Below are positions 11,832 to 22,164 of a stretch of DNA of 64,000 bases, piece after piece. Below the pieces are notes generated by a model. That model ran no database searches, was not told the DNA's origin, and worked only from the letters and a program-made list of their open reading frames with translations. The translations under genes and the position numbers were made by a program. Where the stretch lies: contig CAVYYF010000005.1 in the NCBI GenBank assembly GCA_963772675.1, positions 434,001 through 498,000 on the forward strand. The letters run 5' to 3'. Numbering within the stretch: the first letter of the stretch is position 1; each line of letters begins with the position of its first letter. This DNA is from JAKAGZ01 sp963772675. GTDB lineage: Bacteria; Bacteroidota; Ignavibacteria; Ignavibacteriales; Ignavibacteriaceae.

Positions 11832-12019
11832 TATATACCCCGATATTAAAAAGTAAAAAATCTATAATCATTAAGTTAAGATATATTTCAAATAAAATCT
11901 CAGGAAACTGAGTAAAATGGGTCTTCTCAAATACAAAGATAATGTTTGAAATGATTTTAAAATACTCAGGCGAAACCAGAATAATAGAATTAAGCAACTA
12001 CCTGATAGTAGCTAATAAA

Positions 12020-13420
12020 CTACACCCCTTTGGTATCCCCTTTAATCATCTGCCAGACAGTTAGAAGAATTATCTGCAGGTCCAGCCAGAGTGACCAGTT
12101 TTCAATGTACCACAGATCGTATTCAATTCTTTTTTTTGTTCGTTTTTGATTTTCATCAGGATCAAGCACATCTCCTCTTAATCCATGAACTTGCGCCCAT
12201 CCTGTAATTCCCGGCTTAACCCAGGACCGGATTTTAATATCGTCAACCATTTTTTTGTAAAAATTGTGAAATGTGATATAATGGGGCCGTGGGCCTACAA
12301 TGGACATATCGCCTTTTAAAACATTAATAAATTGAGGAAGTTCATCAATATTTGACTTTCTCAGAAGCTTTCCAAATTTTGTGACCCGGGGATCATCCTC
12401 TAATGTTGGGTTAAATTCTTTGTTGTCCTGACTTTCGGTTTTCATTGAACGGAATTTATAACAATTGAAGAACTCATCATTTCTGCCTACCCGTTCCTGT
12501 ATAAAAAATAATTTACCTGACGAGGTGAATAGGTTAACTATATATAAAAGAGGAAAGAGCCAGGGGAACGTAATGACAATGATTAAAATGGATAAAATTA
12601 TATCTATAGTTCTTTTTACAAATCTCCAGTGTGCTTCCGCAAGTGGTTCATCTCTAACAGTAATTATCGGGAAGTCACCGATCATATTTATCTGATATTT
12701 TTTTGACAAGAACCTGAAATAATCAGGGATGATGTGTATTCGTTGTGCATTCCGGTTACAAATATTTATAATTTCATCAAGTTGATTGGATGCATAAATT
12801 GAAAGAGCTATAACAACGATATCAGTTTTCTTTGTGGTTATTATCTCTTCCAGGCTATTAATATTTCCAAGTACGTTATCGGTTCCGTTTTCTATTGAGT
12901 CATCGAGAAACCCGATAAATCTGTACCCAAAGTCTTCACGTTTATCGATAAGTTCACGAAAACTCTGTCCAAGCTCACCACCCCCGATGATCAAAACATT
13001 TTTTAAGTTTTTTTCTTTACCCCTGATGCTGACAACAAGATGTTTAATGAATTGAATTCTTATACTTACTAACACTAAAAGGGAAAAGGAATAATAAAGT
13101 AAAAAATTTCTCGTGAACAAGTCTTCTTTTGCAGTAAATATGAATACAAGTGCAGTTATAATTTGCGCAAAAACATTTTTTAAGAGTGCCGAAAACAGGT
13201 AAGAAAAGGAGCGGGTTCTTGCGTCCTCATAAAACCCCGTTACATTTGAGAAAAAATACCATACGAAATTAAGTGCGACCATTAAAACGAGCATATATGG
13301 TCTGGAAAGGAAAATTTGGTACGACTGTGCTAATATCGCTGCCCCAAAGAAAGATATATTTATAGCAATCAGATCGCTGAAGAGCCTTAAATAGTAAATC
13401 GATTTTTGATTGCCAAACAT
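12020..13420 (-). CDS. Undecaprenyl-phosphate sugar-1-phosphate transferase (WcaJ/WbaP type)
   Basis: Initiating transferase of exopolysaccharide or O-antigen synthesis: it moves a sugar-1-phosphate from a nucleotide sugar to undecaprenyl phosphate on the inner membrane. It has 466 residues: four N-terminal membrane helices (about 10-130), a CoA-binding-like Rossmann domain (GGGELGQSFRELI, about 145-260), another helix near 275-300 (TIDIILSILIIVITFPWLF) and the catalytic bacterial sugar transferase domain. The latter shows ERVGR, YKFRSM, KSNIDELPQFINVLKGDMS, VGPRP and KPGITGWAQVHG. It is the last gene of the leftward arm of the polysaccharide cluster, 21 bases after a GT4 gene. Sugar specificity cannot be read from sequence. 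Confidence 0.92.
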   Translation of the reverse strand: MFGNQKSIYYLRLFSDLIAINISFFGAAILAQSYQIFLSRPYMLVLMVALNFVWYFFSNVTGFYEDARTRSFSYLFSALLKNVFAQIITALVFIFTAKEDLFTRNFLLYYSFSLLVLVSIRIQFIKHLVVSIRGKEKNLKNVLIIGGGELGQSFRELIDKREDFGYRFIGFLDDSIENGTDNVLGNINSLEEIITTKKTDIVVIALSIYASNQLDEIINICNRNAQRIHIIPDYFRFLSKKYQINMIGDFPIITVRDEPLAEAHWRFVKRTIDIILSILIIVITFPWLFPLLYIVNLFTSSGKLFFIQERVGRNDEFFNCYKFRSMKTESQDNKEFNPTLEDDPRVTKFGKLLRKSNIDELPQFINVLKGDMSIVGPRPHYITFHNFYKKMVDDIKIRSWVKPGITGWAQVHGLRGDVLDPDENQKRTKKRIEYDLWYIENWSLWLDLQIILLTVWQMIKGDTKGV

Positions 13421-13441
13421 ATTAACTTAAATTATGTAACC

Positions 13442-14563
13442 TTAAATTTTTATTGATCTTTTCTGTAACTTTTGATCAATAAAGCTTTTGATTTTTTCTT
13501 CGAAAACTTTCCTGTCATACTGCTTTGCATATTCAGCTATTGATCTGTGATCGAAATTATTCTTTGTGTTTTCGAATCTCTCTACAGCTTCTTTTATTGA
13601 TAGAACAGTCTGATCATTAAAATGAATTCCATTTACGCCGTCAATAACAGTTTCGGCTGTACCGCCTTTATCTAAAGCAATAACAGGGGTACCACAAGCC
13701 ATAGCTTCAATCACTGTAATGCCAAAGTCCTCTTCGGCAGCAAATACAAATGCTTTTGCCTTTTTAAAATATTCTTTAAGCTTGTCACCGGTTTGATAGC
13801 CGACAAATTCTACATTACTCCCTGCTTTAGATCTTACTTTATTTTCGTCTTCACCATCTCCAACTATTACTAGTCGTTTGTCCGGCATCATTGAAAACGC
13901 TTCTGCAATAAGATCTACTCGTTTATAAGGTACAAAACGGGAAGCGGTTAAATAATAATTTCCTTTGTCATCAGAGAATTCAAATTTGTTAATATCAACG
14001 GGAGGATTTATAACAGTCGCTTCCCGGTCGTAAATTTTTTTAATTCTGGCAGCAATATATTTTGAGTTGGCAATGTAATAATCTGGCCGGTTGGCAGTAG
14101 AAACATCCCACATTCTAATATAGTGGAGCGTTGCCTTAGCGAATAATCCCTTTAGACCTTTGGTTAGGTTTGCCTGTTTAAGGTATTGATGTGTTAAATC
14201 CCAGGCATACCTGATCGGAGTGTGAGAATAGCAAATGTGTAACTGGTTCGAGGTTGTAAGTACTCCTTTGGCGACAGCATGAGAGCTGGAAATAATGAGG
14301 TCATATTCTGATAGATCAAACTGTTCAACAGCAAAAGGGAAAAGAGGAAGATATTTACGAGCAAATTTTCTTGCGAAAGGTAAATTCTGAATAAAAGATG
14401 TATTGGTTTTTTTATTTTTTAGAATAACCTGCCGATCTTTTTCATCTAAAAAACTGAACAGGACAAAAATGTCAGCATCAGGATATAAATTTGTAAACGA
14501 TTCAACACACCTCTCTGATCCGGCGTAAGTTGTTAACCATTCATGTACAATTGCAACTTTCAT
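13442..14563 (-). CDS. Glycosyltransferase family 4
   Basis: 373-residue GT-B fold glycosyltransferase of family GT4. The N-terminal acceptor domain begins MKVAIVHEWLTTYAGSER, with the early Gly-Ser loop. The C-terminal nucleotide-sugar domain has YYLTASRFVPYKRVDLIAEA, KRLVIVGDGED, VFAAEEDFGITVIEAMACG and TPVIALDKGG; the E-x7-E motif (EEDFGITVIE) is intact. It probably adds a hexose such as mannose to the lipid-linked repeat unit on the cytoplasmic face. It lies between a GT9 gene (31 bases upstream) and the initiating transferase (21 bases downstream), all leftward. Confidence 0.9.
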   Translation of the reverse strand: MKVAIVHEWLTTYAGSERCVESFTNLYPDADIFVLFSFLDEKDRQVILKNKKTNTSFIQNLPFARKFARKYLPLFPFAVEQFDLSEYDLIISSSHAVAKGVLTTSNQLHICYSHTPIRYAWDLTHQYLKQANLTKGLKGLFAKATLHYIRMWDVSTANRPDYYIANSKYIAARIKKIYDREATVINPPVDINKFEFSDDKGNYYLTASRFVPYKRVDLIAEAFSMMPDKRLVIVGDGEDENKVRSKAGSNVEFVGYQTGDKLKEYFKKAKAFVFAAEEDFGITVIEAMACGTPVIALDKGGTAETVIDGVNGIHFNDQTVLSIKEAVERFENTKNNFDHRSIAEYAKQYDRKVFEEKIKSFIDQKLQKRSIKI

Positions 14564-14594
14564 TTCTTAGGCTTTTGTTATAATTAGTTCAAAA

Positions 14595-15632
14595 CTAACC
14601 GATCCGTTCTAATAATTCCACAGTCTGGTCAAATACTATTTTGACGGATATGTTTTTCATGCAGATATTATTTTCACAGTCCGCGAATGATTTCCCATCA
14701 TAGCAAGGGGAACACGGTAGGTCTTTCCCCGGCCATATTATTTCAATCTTCTCATTTTTCCCTACCCTTTCAATGGGATTGACAGGACCGAAGAGAGCAA
14801 TGGAACGAATATCTGATAGTTTGGCAATGTGCATTAATCCTGTATCATGTGTAATTAGCAGATTACATTTATTATACAGGTAAATAAGATCTGTCAAAGA
14901 AGTTTTTCCAATTAAATTTATTACAGGGAGATTCTTAAATGAATCAACGACATATTCATCGCTTTTTGAACCTACGATTATTATTGAACACCTATCAATT
15001 TTCTCTAATAGCACCTTTGTCAGCAGTGAATAGTTTTCCGTAGGCCATTTTCTTTGAATGCCATCATTAATAATATTTTGAGCTCCTCCCGGAGTCAAAA
15101 TGATTTTTTTGTTTTTTAATTCTCCTAAAAGCTCATCGATATGATTGACTTGTGTGGGTATAATTTTCGGGAAAACAGGTTCCGGCATTTTCCAGTTGTC
15201 CATACCATGAATTAGTCTCGCATATTCAACTGCGTGATATCTTCCCTTAACTAATTGGTTCTTTCTGTTTTTTCCGCTAAAGCTTTTGTATTTATTTTTA
15301 ATTGTAGTGAAAACCAGAAAGTTATATCTTTTGTCACTATGTGCATTTATTACAAGGTCAAATTTCCTGAGGAATAATTTTATCCAAACTGTAAAAACAA
15401 CAACAAATTGTTCAATTTTTGAGCCACTCAGTAGCTTATTTTCATCCAGGGTTATTACTTCACTAATTTGCCGAACACTTTTGATTAGCGGAGAAATTAT
15501 ACCTCCACAAAGCCAAGTAATTTTACTATCAGAATATTTTTTGTCTATTTCATGAATCATTGATAATGCCATCACGGCATCGCCTATAGCACCTATTTTA
15601 ACTATTAAAATCTTTTTTTTTGCAGGTTTCAT
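14595..15632 (-). CDS. Glycosyltransferase family 9 (heptosyltransferase-like)
   Basis: 345-residue GT9 protein related to ADP-heptose:LPS heptosyltransferases. Family marks are KKILIVKIGAIGDAVMAL at the N-terminus, TPGGAQNIINDGIQRKWP, LIGKTSLTDLIYLYNKCNLL, THDTGLMHIAKLSD and ALFGPVNPIERVG. A C-terminal Cys cluster (LPCSPCYDGKSFADCENN) is common in this family. It is the first gene of the leftward arm and shares a 136-base divergent promoter region with the GT2 gene at 15769. It probably acts on LPS core or a related glycan; heptose specificity is only inferred. Confidence 0.88.
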   Translation of the reverse strand: MKPAKKKILIVKIGAIGDAVMALSMIHEIDKKYSDSKITWLCGGIISPLIKSVRQISEVITLDENKLLSGSKIEQFVVVFTVWIKLFLRKFDLVINAHSDKRYNFLVFTTIKNKYKSFSGKNRKNQLVKGRYHAVEYARLIHGMDNWKMPEPVFPKIIPTQVNHIDELLGELKNKKIILTPGGAQNIINDGIQRKWPTENYSLLTKVLLEKIDRCSIIIVGSKSDEYVVDSFKNLPVINLIGKTSLTDLIYLYNKCNLLITHDTGLMHIAKLSDIRSIALFGPVNPIERVGKNEKIEIIWPGKDLPCSPCYDGKSFADCENNICMKNISVKIVFDQTVELLERIG

Positions 15633-15768
15633 TTATCCGAACAGACTTCTAAAAGCATTATCTTTGATTACAAATTTATAAAAAATTAAATTGAATATAA
15701 GAGTTTTTTCTATTGTCTATTTACTAACTTTAATATGGATTTCCTTTAATCAATAAGATAAAATTTAT

Positions 15769-16587
15769 ATGGTAAGAATTTCTATAGTAACGCCAACATT
15801 TAACTCTGAAAAGACAATAGAAAAGAATATCAATTCTGTCATAAGCCAAAAATATAAAAATTTTGAACATATTATAATTGATAATTTAAGTAAAGATAAT
15901 ACGATAAACATCTTAAATAGAACCTATGAGGATTATAAACTATCGGATAATTTGAATATTATAAGTGAACAGGATAGCGGAATTTCCGATGCTTTTAACA
16001 AAGGGATAAAAGTTGCAAAAGGGGAGATAATTGCCATATTAAACAGTGATGATTACTATTTCGATTCAAATTTATTTGAAAAGGTAATTGATGTATTTAA
16101 AGAATCTGAAGTCTTATTTATTCACGGTGATATTAAATTTATAGATGATATTTATGGATCAAATATCAGGAAACCATTATTATGCGATATAAAGGAGGCA
16201 ATGCCGTACAATCATCCGACAATGTTTTTTAGAAAAAATGTTTACGAACAATATGGCGATTTTGATATTACATATAAGTATGCTATGGATTATGAGCTGG
16301 TATGTCGGTTTGAAAAGATGATTCCGGACTTTAGAAAAAGAGGCAGATACCTTGCAGGAGAGCCAATGGTCATCCAGCTTGCGGGAGGCGATTCCTGGCA
16401 GAACGAGTTAGGGGGAATTGAAGAGATTAAAAAGGCCCTGATTTTTCATAAACTCTGGGACAATAACGCTGAAAGATTTTACCGTGAAAGAATAAAAAGA
16501 ACAAAGATTAAGAAGGTTTTACATTTTTTAAAGTTAGATTTTGTAGTCAGGTACTGGCGAAATAAAAAATGGGAAAATAAAGGTTAA
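15769..16587 (+). CDS. Glycosyltransferase family 2 (colanic-acid-type)
   Basis: 272-residue GT-A fold inverting glycosyltransferase. The nucleotide-binding start is VRISIVTPTFNSEKTIEKNI; the metal-binding DxD-type motif is ILNSDDYYF. Later come HGDIKFID, YNHPTMFFRKNVYEQYGDF and YAMDYELVCRF, which resemble WcaA/WcaE-like GT2 proteins of polysaccharide clusters. It opens the rightward arm of the cluster, and its product is followed within 30 bases by the flippase gene. Donor and acceptor are unknown. Confidence 0.9.
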   Translation: MVRISIVTPTFNSEKTIEKNINSVISQKYKNFEHIIIDNLSKDNTINILNRTYEDYKLSDNLNIISEQDSGISDAFNKGIKVAKGEIIAILNSDDYYFDSNLFEKVIDVFKESEVLFIHGDIKFIDDIYGSNIRKPLLCDIKEAMPYNHPTMFFRKNVYEQYGDFDITYKYAMDYELVCRFEKMIPDFRKRGRYLAGEPMVIQLAGGDSWQNELGGIEEIKKALIFHKLWDNNAERFYRERIKRTKIKKVLHFLKLDFVVRYWRNKKWENKG

Positions 16588-16613
16588 ATTTAAATTTAAT
16601 TTTAGAAAATATT

Positions 16614-17981
16614 TTGCAGAAAATAATCAATAATATAAATAATCTTTTTCGTTTAGATGTCGGCTCGCGCTCGCTAAAGACCAAAAAAAACATAGTACTT
16701 CTGTTAGCTTTTAATATAGTAAACTTTTTATCAACACTTGTTATAGTTCCTCTTACTTTGAAATATCTCGGCCCTGTTGAATATGGGGTCTGGTTAACGA
16801 TAAGTTCCGTTCTAACATGGTTTAGCTTTTTAGATTTTGGAATTGGCAACGGTTTAAGGAATAAACTTTCCGAAGCATTTGCAGAAAATTCATTACAGAA
16901 GGCAAAAACATTTGTGAGTACGGCTTATATAATATTTGGCGGGGGAGTAGTTATTCTTTGGGTATTATTTTTTGCAATTTACAAATTTATCAATTGGTCA
17001 AAAATATTTAACAGCCCGGCTTACCTTACTTCTGAACTAAATTTGCTAATAGCGATTGTTTTCTTTTTATTTTCTCTTCAATTGTTACTTAAATTAATCT
17101 ATTCAGTAAACCAGGCTGATCAACGACCTGCAATAAACGGGCTAATAAGCGCTTCTTCAAATATTTTTAGTGTACTTTTTCTGTTAATATTATATAAGAC
17201 ATCAAAACGTAATTTGGTTGTTCTGGGAACCGGTTTAGGTATAGTTCCTGCTATCATTCTTATTTTAGCTACAATAATATTGTTTGCAAAAGTCTACAGA
17301 AACGTCTCCCCAACAATTAAATATTTTAGGATGGACCACTCGAAAGATCTGGTAAAATTAGGGACCCAATTTTTTGTAATCCAGATTGCTGGTTTAATAG
17401 TTTTTGCAACTGATAATATGATTATCACACAACTCTTTGGCCCTGCTGAAGTAACAGTTTACAATATTGCATACAAACTATTTTATTTTGTTCCATTATT
17501 TTTTAATATAATTCTCACACCATTATGGTCAGCTTATACTGAAGCCTATGTGAAAGAAGATTATCAGTGGGTAAGAAATGCTATGACAAAAATTCTGAAA
17601 ATATGGTTGTTACTGTCTGTTGGTGTGGTTATTATGGTTTTTCTCTCAGGGGCTATCTATAAAATATGGGTGGGCGATCAGGTTTATATTCCATTTAATT
17701 TATCTCTTGTGATGGGAGCGTTTGTTATAATATCAAACTGGAATAATATTTTTGCTTATTTTATAAATGGAACCGGGAAAATAAGACTGCAATTATACTA
17801 CTCTATTTTTATTGCAATTATAAATATTCCTTTGTCTATTTATTTTGCAAAAAATTTGGGGATTGGAATTACAGGGGTGATGGCTGCTACATGCGTATGC
17901 GTTATAATAGGCTCCATCTGGGTTCCGATTCAGTATTTAAAAATTATAAATAAAAAAGCCACTGGCATCTGGGCAAAATAA
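16614..17981 (+). CDS. Oligosaccharide flippase (Wzx/MATE-like polysaccharide transporter)
   Basis: 455-residue integral membrane protein with about 12-14 helices, the typical layout for Wzx flippases that move undecaprenyl-linked oligosaccharide across the inner membrane. Typical segments are LVIVPLTLKYLGPVEYGVWL, LTWFSFLDFGIGNGLRNKL, DQRPAINGLISASSNIF and ATDNMIITQLFGPAEVTVYN. The proposed start is TTG at 16614; the real start may be a little downstream, since about 40 residues precede the first helix. It sits between GT2 and the methyltransferase gene. Together with the initiating transferase it suggests a Wzx/Wzy-type assembly, although no clear Wzy polymerase is seen in the window. Confidence 0.88.
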   Translation: MQKIINNINNLFRLDVGSRSLKTKKNIVLLLAFNIVNFLSTLVIVPLTLKYLGPVEYGVWLTISSVLTWFSFLDFGIGNGLRNKLSEAFAENSLQKAKTFVSTAYIIFGGGVVILWVLFFAIYKFINWSKIFNSPAYLTSELNLLIAIVFFLFSLQLLLKLIYSVNQADQRPAINGLISASSNIFSVLFLLILYKTSKRNLVVLGTGLGIVPAIILILATIILFAKVYRNVSPTIKYFRMDHSKDLVKLGTQFFVIQIAGLIVFATDNMIITQLFGPAEVTVYNIAYKLFYFVPLFFNIILTPLWSAYTEAYVKEDYQWVRNAMTKILKIWLLLSVGVVIMVFLSGAIYKIWVGDQVYIPFNLSLVMGAFVIISNWNNIFAYFINGTGKIRLQLYYSIFIAIINIPLSIYFAKNLGIGITGVMAATCVCVIIGSIWVPIQYLKIINKKATGIWAK

Positions 17982-17984
17982 ACT

Positions 17985-18765
17985 ATGAAATGTAAAATTT
18001 GTAACGCAGATACTGAACTAAAGTTTTCGCACAAAGTTCTGCACAAATATGATGTCAAGTATTATTATTGCAAACATTGCTCTTTCCTGTTTACCGAAGA
18101 ACCCTACTGGCTTGAGGAATCCTATAAAAGTCCGATAAATGTTATAGATACAGGGGTACTAGACAGGAATCTATATTTGGGGAAAGTGGTTTCTTCTTTA
18201 ATATTTTTCTTTTTTAATAAAGAAGAGAAATTTCTCGATTATGCAGGAGGTTACGGAATATTTACTCGACTATATGCGGGATTATGGATATGATTTTTTT
18301 TGGAGCGATAAATATTCAGACAATTTAATGGCTCGCGGATTTGAGATTGAAACATCGTCTACCTCACAAACTTTTGAAGCGATTACAGTTTTTGAAGTAT
18401 TTGAACATCTTCCGAATCCTCTAGCGGAAATTGAAATAATGCTTTCTTTCTCCACCAATATTTTTTTCTCTACAAAGTTATTACCTGAACAGGTACCTGC
18501 CCCGGATGAGTGGTGGTATTATGGTTTTAATCACGGTCAGCATGTATCATTTTATTCTGGAAAAACATTAGAACTTATTGCCCATAAGTTCGATTTAAAT
18601 TTTTATACTTTTGGTGAAATTCATCTTTTCACTAAAAAGAAAATTAACCCGGTTTTATTTCCTGTGATCGTTAAGCTGAGTAAATACGGTATGGCTGCTT
18701 TTATAAATAAATTTTTTATGAAAAGTAAAACCTGGGCAGATCATAAATATCTCGACAACATTTAA
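17985..18765 (+). CDS. Class I SAM-dependent methyltransferase with N-terminal zinc-ribbon motif, frameshifted
   Basis: The N-terminus carries two Cys pairs (CKICNAD and YYCKHCSFLF), a zinc-ribbon found ahead of Methyltransf_23-type domains in polysaccharide clusters. The SAM loop is FLDYAGGYGIFTRL and the later acidic motif VFEVFEHLPNP is typical of the family. The reading breaks inside the SAM domain: FTRL should continue into MRDYGYDFFWSDKY. Removing one T near 18272 restores 259 residues. It starts four bases after the flippase stop and ends three bases before a GT9 gene, so it is an operon member. It probably methylates a sugar or glycan intermediate. Confidence 0.8.
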
Positions 18766-18767
18766 AG

Positions 18768-19936
18768 ATGAATTCTATCTATCTAAAAAAACTATTAAAT
18801 CTTTTCAATTACTTTTTGCTGAATATCTTCCTCGCCGTTTTGAAAAACAAAAGACATGGAATTAAAAATAGGACCCTATTACTGATCAGGCTTGACTCTA
18901 TAGGTGATTATGTTTTATTCAGAAATTTTCTTGAGTCTGTAAGGGAAAGTGAAAAATACAGAGATTATAATATTACTCTTTGCGGAAATATTATCTGGAA
19001 AGATCTGGCTGAAACCTTTGATAAAGACTATGTAGATCACTTTATCTGGTTGAACAGGAAGAAATTCTATTCTGATTTTAAATATAAATTTAAATTTCTC
19101 AGGAATGTTTATAAATCAGGTTATGAAACTGTTATTGATACGACTTATGGCCGCGAAATACTTTATGGGGATGCGATAGTCCGGGCAAGCGGAGCAAAAG
19201 TAAGAATAGGAAGTACGGGCTCACGGGAGAAACACGTATCCTGGAAGAGAAGAATGTTGACGGATAAGTATTACACTAAATTGATTCCTGCTACGGATGA
19301 AAATATTTTTGAGTTATTTTAGGAATAAAGAGTTTTTTGAAGTTGTTACTTGATAAAAAGTTAAATATAAAACAACCACAAATAGACCCTTCAAAACTTC
19401 CTGAGTATAAAGCTTTACCGGATAAATACTGTGTTATTTTCCCCGGATCAAACGATCCGCAGAGACGCTGGAGTGCAAGCAATTATGCTGAAATTTGTGA
19501 ATATTTAATATCAGAATTTGGATTACATGTTGTAATTCCTTTATCCGGGGGCGAAAAATATATTGCCGATGAAATTAGCAGAAAAGTTAAAAGTAAAAAA
19601 TTAATTGATCTTTCGGGTAAATGTAGTTTAACTGAACTTGCTAAAATCATTGCTGATTCGGAGATGGTGATTTCGAATGACACGGCTGCTGTTCATATAT
19701 CTGCTGCTGTTAACAAGAGATTTTTGTGTATCAGCAATGGCAGTTATTTCGGCAGATTTTTGCCTTATCCTGAAGCTGTTTTTCCAGGGGCGAATTATCT
19801 TTTCCCTGATGAAGTTTTAAAAGATTCTGAACACCCTGAAAAGTTAGCAGAAAAGTATCGCATTAATTCACCGATAGATATTAATAGTATTTCGGTTGAA
19901 AAAGTGAAAAATAAAATTGAGCATCTTTTAAAATAA
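18768..19936 (+). CDS. Glycosyltransferase family 9 (second copy), frameshifted
   Basis: GT9 heptosyltransferase-like protein with an extra N-terminal hydrophobic stretch (residues 8-25). Motifs are LLLIRLDSIGDYVLFRNFL (the N-terminal GT9 signature), VIFPGSNDPQRRWSASNYAE, IDLSGKCSLTELAKIIADSE and SNDTAAVHISAAVNK. Two single-base insertions around 19320 and 19345 interrupt the link between ENIFELF and LLLDKKLNIKQ; repairing both gives RNKEFFELLLDKK and 388 residues. A single missing base there is an alternative repair. It is distinct from the leftward GT9 at 14595. It is tightly packed between the methyltransferase and GT2 genes. Confidence 0.83.
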
Positions 19937-19937
19937 A

Positions 19938-20733
19938 ATGCGATAAAGCCATAAAAATATCTTCAATTATAATTGCAAAAAATGAAGAGGCAAACATTGC
20001 CAGATGCATCGAAAGCCAGCTTAATTGCATTGATGAAATAATAGTCCTTGTTGATATTACAACAACAGACAAAACTCTTGAGATTGCAAAATCTTATCCG
20101 CGCGTTAAAGCACAGGCTGTTAACTGGATGGGCTACTCCGGGACAAAAAAGCACGGGGTTTCTCTGGCCTCGAATGACTGGATTTTCTGGATAGATGCTG
20201 ACGAGGCATTGACGAAGGAGCTGGCTCAGGAAATATTGCTTTTCAAAAAAACTACACCGGAGTTATCAGCTTATTCAGTTCCACGGAAGGCCTATTTCCT
20301 CGGTAAGTGGATTAAACACAGCGGCTGGTATCCGGGAAGGGTAACAAGACTTTTCAATAAAAATAAAGTTGGCTTCAGTGATAATGACGTACACGAGCAC
20401 CTTCTAGTTAATGGACTAACCGGAGAGTTGAAAAGCGAAATTGAACACTATACCGATCCGACAATTCATCACTATTTTGAAAAGTTTAATAGATATACTA
20501 CACTCGCGGCAGAAGAAATGGTTAAACAAGGGAAAGTTTTTAAGCTTTCTGATATTATTTTCAGACCGATATTTATCTTCAAGAAAATGTATTTTTTCAG
20601 GTTAGGATTTTTAGACGGCATCCAGGGATTTATCCTGGCAATATTTTCTGCAGCGTATGTTTTTACTAAATATTGTAAGTTTTGGGAGTTAAAGAGAATA
20701 GGCGGTAAATCAAATGGCAAAAAAGTCGACTAA
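19938..20733 (+). CDS. Glycosyltransferase family 2, LPS-core type (WaaE/KdtX-like), frameshifted at the start
   Basis: GT2 protein resembling the lipooligosaccharide core beta-glucosyltransferases. The coding frame is open from about 19945 (KISSIIIAKNEEANIARCIE, DEIIVLVDITTTDKTLEIAK) through SNDWIFWIDADEALTKEL and FLGKWIKHSGWYPGRVTRLF, a segment diagnostic for this subgroup. No in-frame start precedes it. ATG at 19938, one base after the previous stop, fits if one base near 19941 is surplus (M-D-K-A-I-K-I-S), giving 264 residues. Its 3' end overlaps nadK by 20 bases. It probably glucosylates the inner core. Confidence 0.83.
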
Positions 20734-21652
20734 CAATAAAAAAGCAAAAAAAAATCCGGTAATAGGAATAATCGTCAATATAAATAAGGAAAAAGTTTAT
20801 TCTGTTGTTGCCGATTTTGTAGAAAAATTGAGGGAAGAAAGCTTCAATTTTTTTGTCAGCGATAAAGTGCTGGGATGTCAAAGTAAGATTTGTGAAGACC
20901 TGAAAAAGAACGAGCTTCTTGAAGAAAAAGAGCTTTACAAAAAAAGTGATATAATTATTTCGGTTGGTGGCGATGGTACGATGCTCAATACAACTTATAA
21001 TGCCCGCTTTTATGATAAACCAGTTCTTGGTGTGAATATAGGTAAACTCGGGTTCCTGGTTGAAACGAATGTTGATCAGATTGACAAAGTAATTAAGGAA
21101 ATTAAAGCCGGCAGGTATTCGATTGATGAACGTATGGTGATTGCAGGTGAATGTATTGGCCACGATATGGAAAGCCTTTACGCTATAAACGATATCGTTA
21201 TTGATAAAGGTGGCTGGCCGAAAATGATAGAGATAGAGATTAATGTTGACGGCGAATATGTTACCACTTTTTCTGCCGACGGTTTAATTATAGCAACACC
21301 CACAGGTTCTACAGGGTATTCTATTTCCACGGGCGGCCCAATTGTTAGTCCGAAAGCTGATGTGATCACTTTGAGCCCGATCTCTCCGCACAGCCTTACA
21401 ATGCGTCCGCTGGTTGTGCCGAGCAGCCAGGAAATTACAATAAGAACAAATTCATTACACAAAGAATTACACGTTAATTGTGACGGCCAACGTGTCTTTT
21501 CTTTTCTCCCTCCGCTTGAATTAAAAATCACAAAAAGTAAAAAATCAGCTAAGCTTGTTCATACCAACCTGACCAACTATTTTGAAACTTTAAGAACAAA
21601 ACTGTTGTGGGGCATTGACCTCCGAAATAATACTGTAACCAACGGGGACTAA
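20714..21652 (+). CDS. nadK: NAD kinase
   Basis: ATP-dependent NAD kinase (PpnK), the only route to NADP in bacteria; cytoplasmic. It has 312 residues. The catalytic GGDGTM motif lies at about residues 87-92 in IIISVGGDGTMLNTTYN; the second conserved region is FSADGLIIATPTGSTGYSIS (about 190-210), followed by GGPIVSP and LTMRPLVVP. The start at 20714 overlaps the upstream GT2 gene by 20 bases, so it is translated within the polysaccharide operon. A lysine-rich N-terminal leader (MAKKSTNNKKAKKNP) is longer than usual. Confidence 0.96.
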   Translation: MAKKSTNNKKAKKNPVIGIIVNINKEKVYSVVADFVEKLREESFNFFVSDKVLGCQSKICEDLKKNELLEEKELYKKSDIIISVGGDGTMLNTTYNARFYDKPVLGVNIGKLGFLVETNVDQIDKVIKEIKAGRYSIDERMVIAGECIGHDMESLYAINDIVIDKGGWPKMIEIEINVDGEYVTTFSADGLIIATPTGSTGYSISTGGPIVSPKADVITLSPISPHSLTMRPLVVPSSQEITIRTNSLHKELHVNCDGQRVFSFLPPLELKITKSKKSAKLVHTNLTNYFETLRTKLLWGIDLRNNTVTNGD

Positions 21653-21653
21653 T

Positions 21654-22164
21654 ATGAAAACATATTTTATTATTCTTTTTTGTCTCGTATCCTTTGTGTC
21701 TTATGGACAAGACGTGAATTTTATGAGTAAGGACACAATGACCGGTAAACCGATGCTTTTGGGGAATTGTACACGCGAAGCGTTCAATGATTCGTCTTTT
21801 TCGTGGTGGTTTAATTCCAATTATAATATGTATGAAGTAGACTCAACCTCTCTTGCCAAAATTGCGGATAAAATTAAAAACACCGATATCACAATTGTTA
21901 TGGGAACGTGGTGCAGCGACAGCAGAACTCTTGTTCCTGAGTTCTATAAAATTCTGGATTATCTTAAATTATCCCACCGATAAAGTGAAATTAATAATGG
22001 TTGACAGGGACAAGAAGGGAAGAGATGACGAAGTCGCTGATCTCAATATTAAGCTTGTGCCTACAATTATTTTTTATAAAGATGGGAAAGAAGAGGGGCG
22101 AATAATCGAAGCTGCCGCTGAAACTTTGGAAAAAGATATGGTGAGGATTTTGGATAAAGAATAA
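21654..22164 (+). CDS. Exported thioredoxin-family protein with a single-cysteine active site, frameshifted
   Basis: Signal peptide MKTYFIILFCLVSFVSYGQ, then a thioredoxin fold with TIVMGTWCSDSRTLVPEF and the cis-Pro region NIKLVPTIIFYKDGKE. The active site is C-S-D-S, so only the first Cys is present; this argues against a standard disulfide oxidoreductase and fits a monothiol or redox-relay role. A single extra A near 21965 separates KILDYL from NYPTDKVKLIMVD; repaired, the protein has 169 residues. It begins one base after the nadK stop, so it is the last gene of the rightward cluster. Confidence 0.8.
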
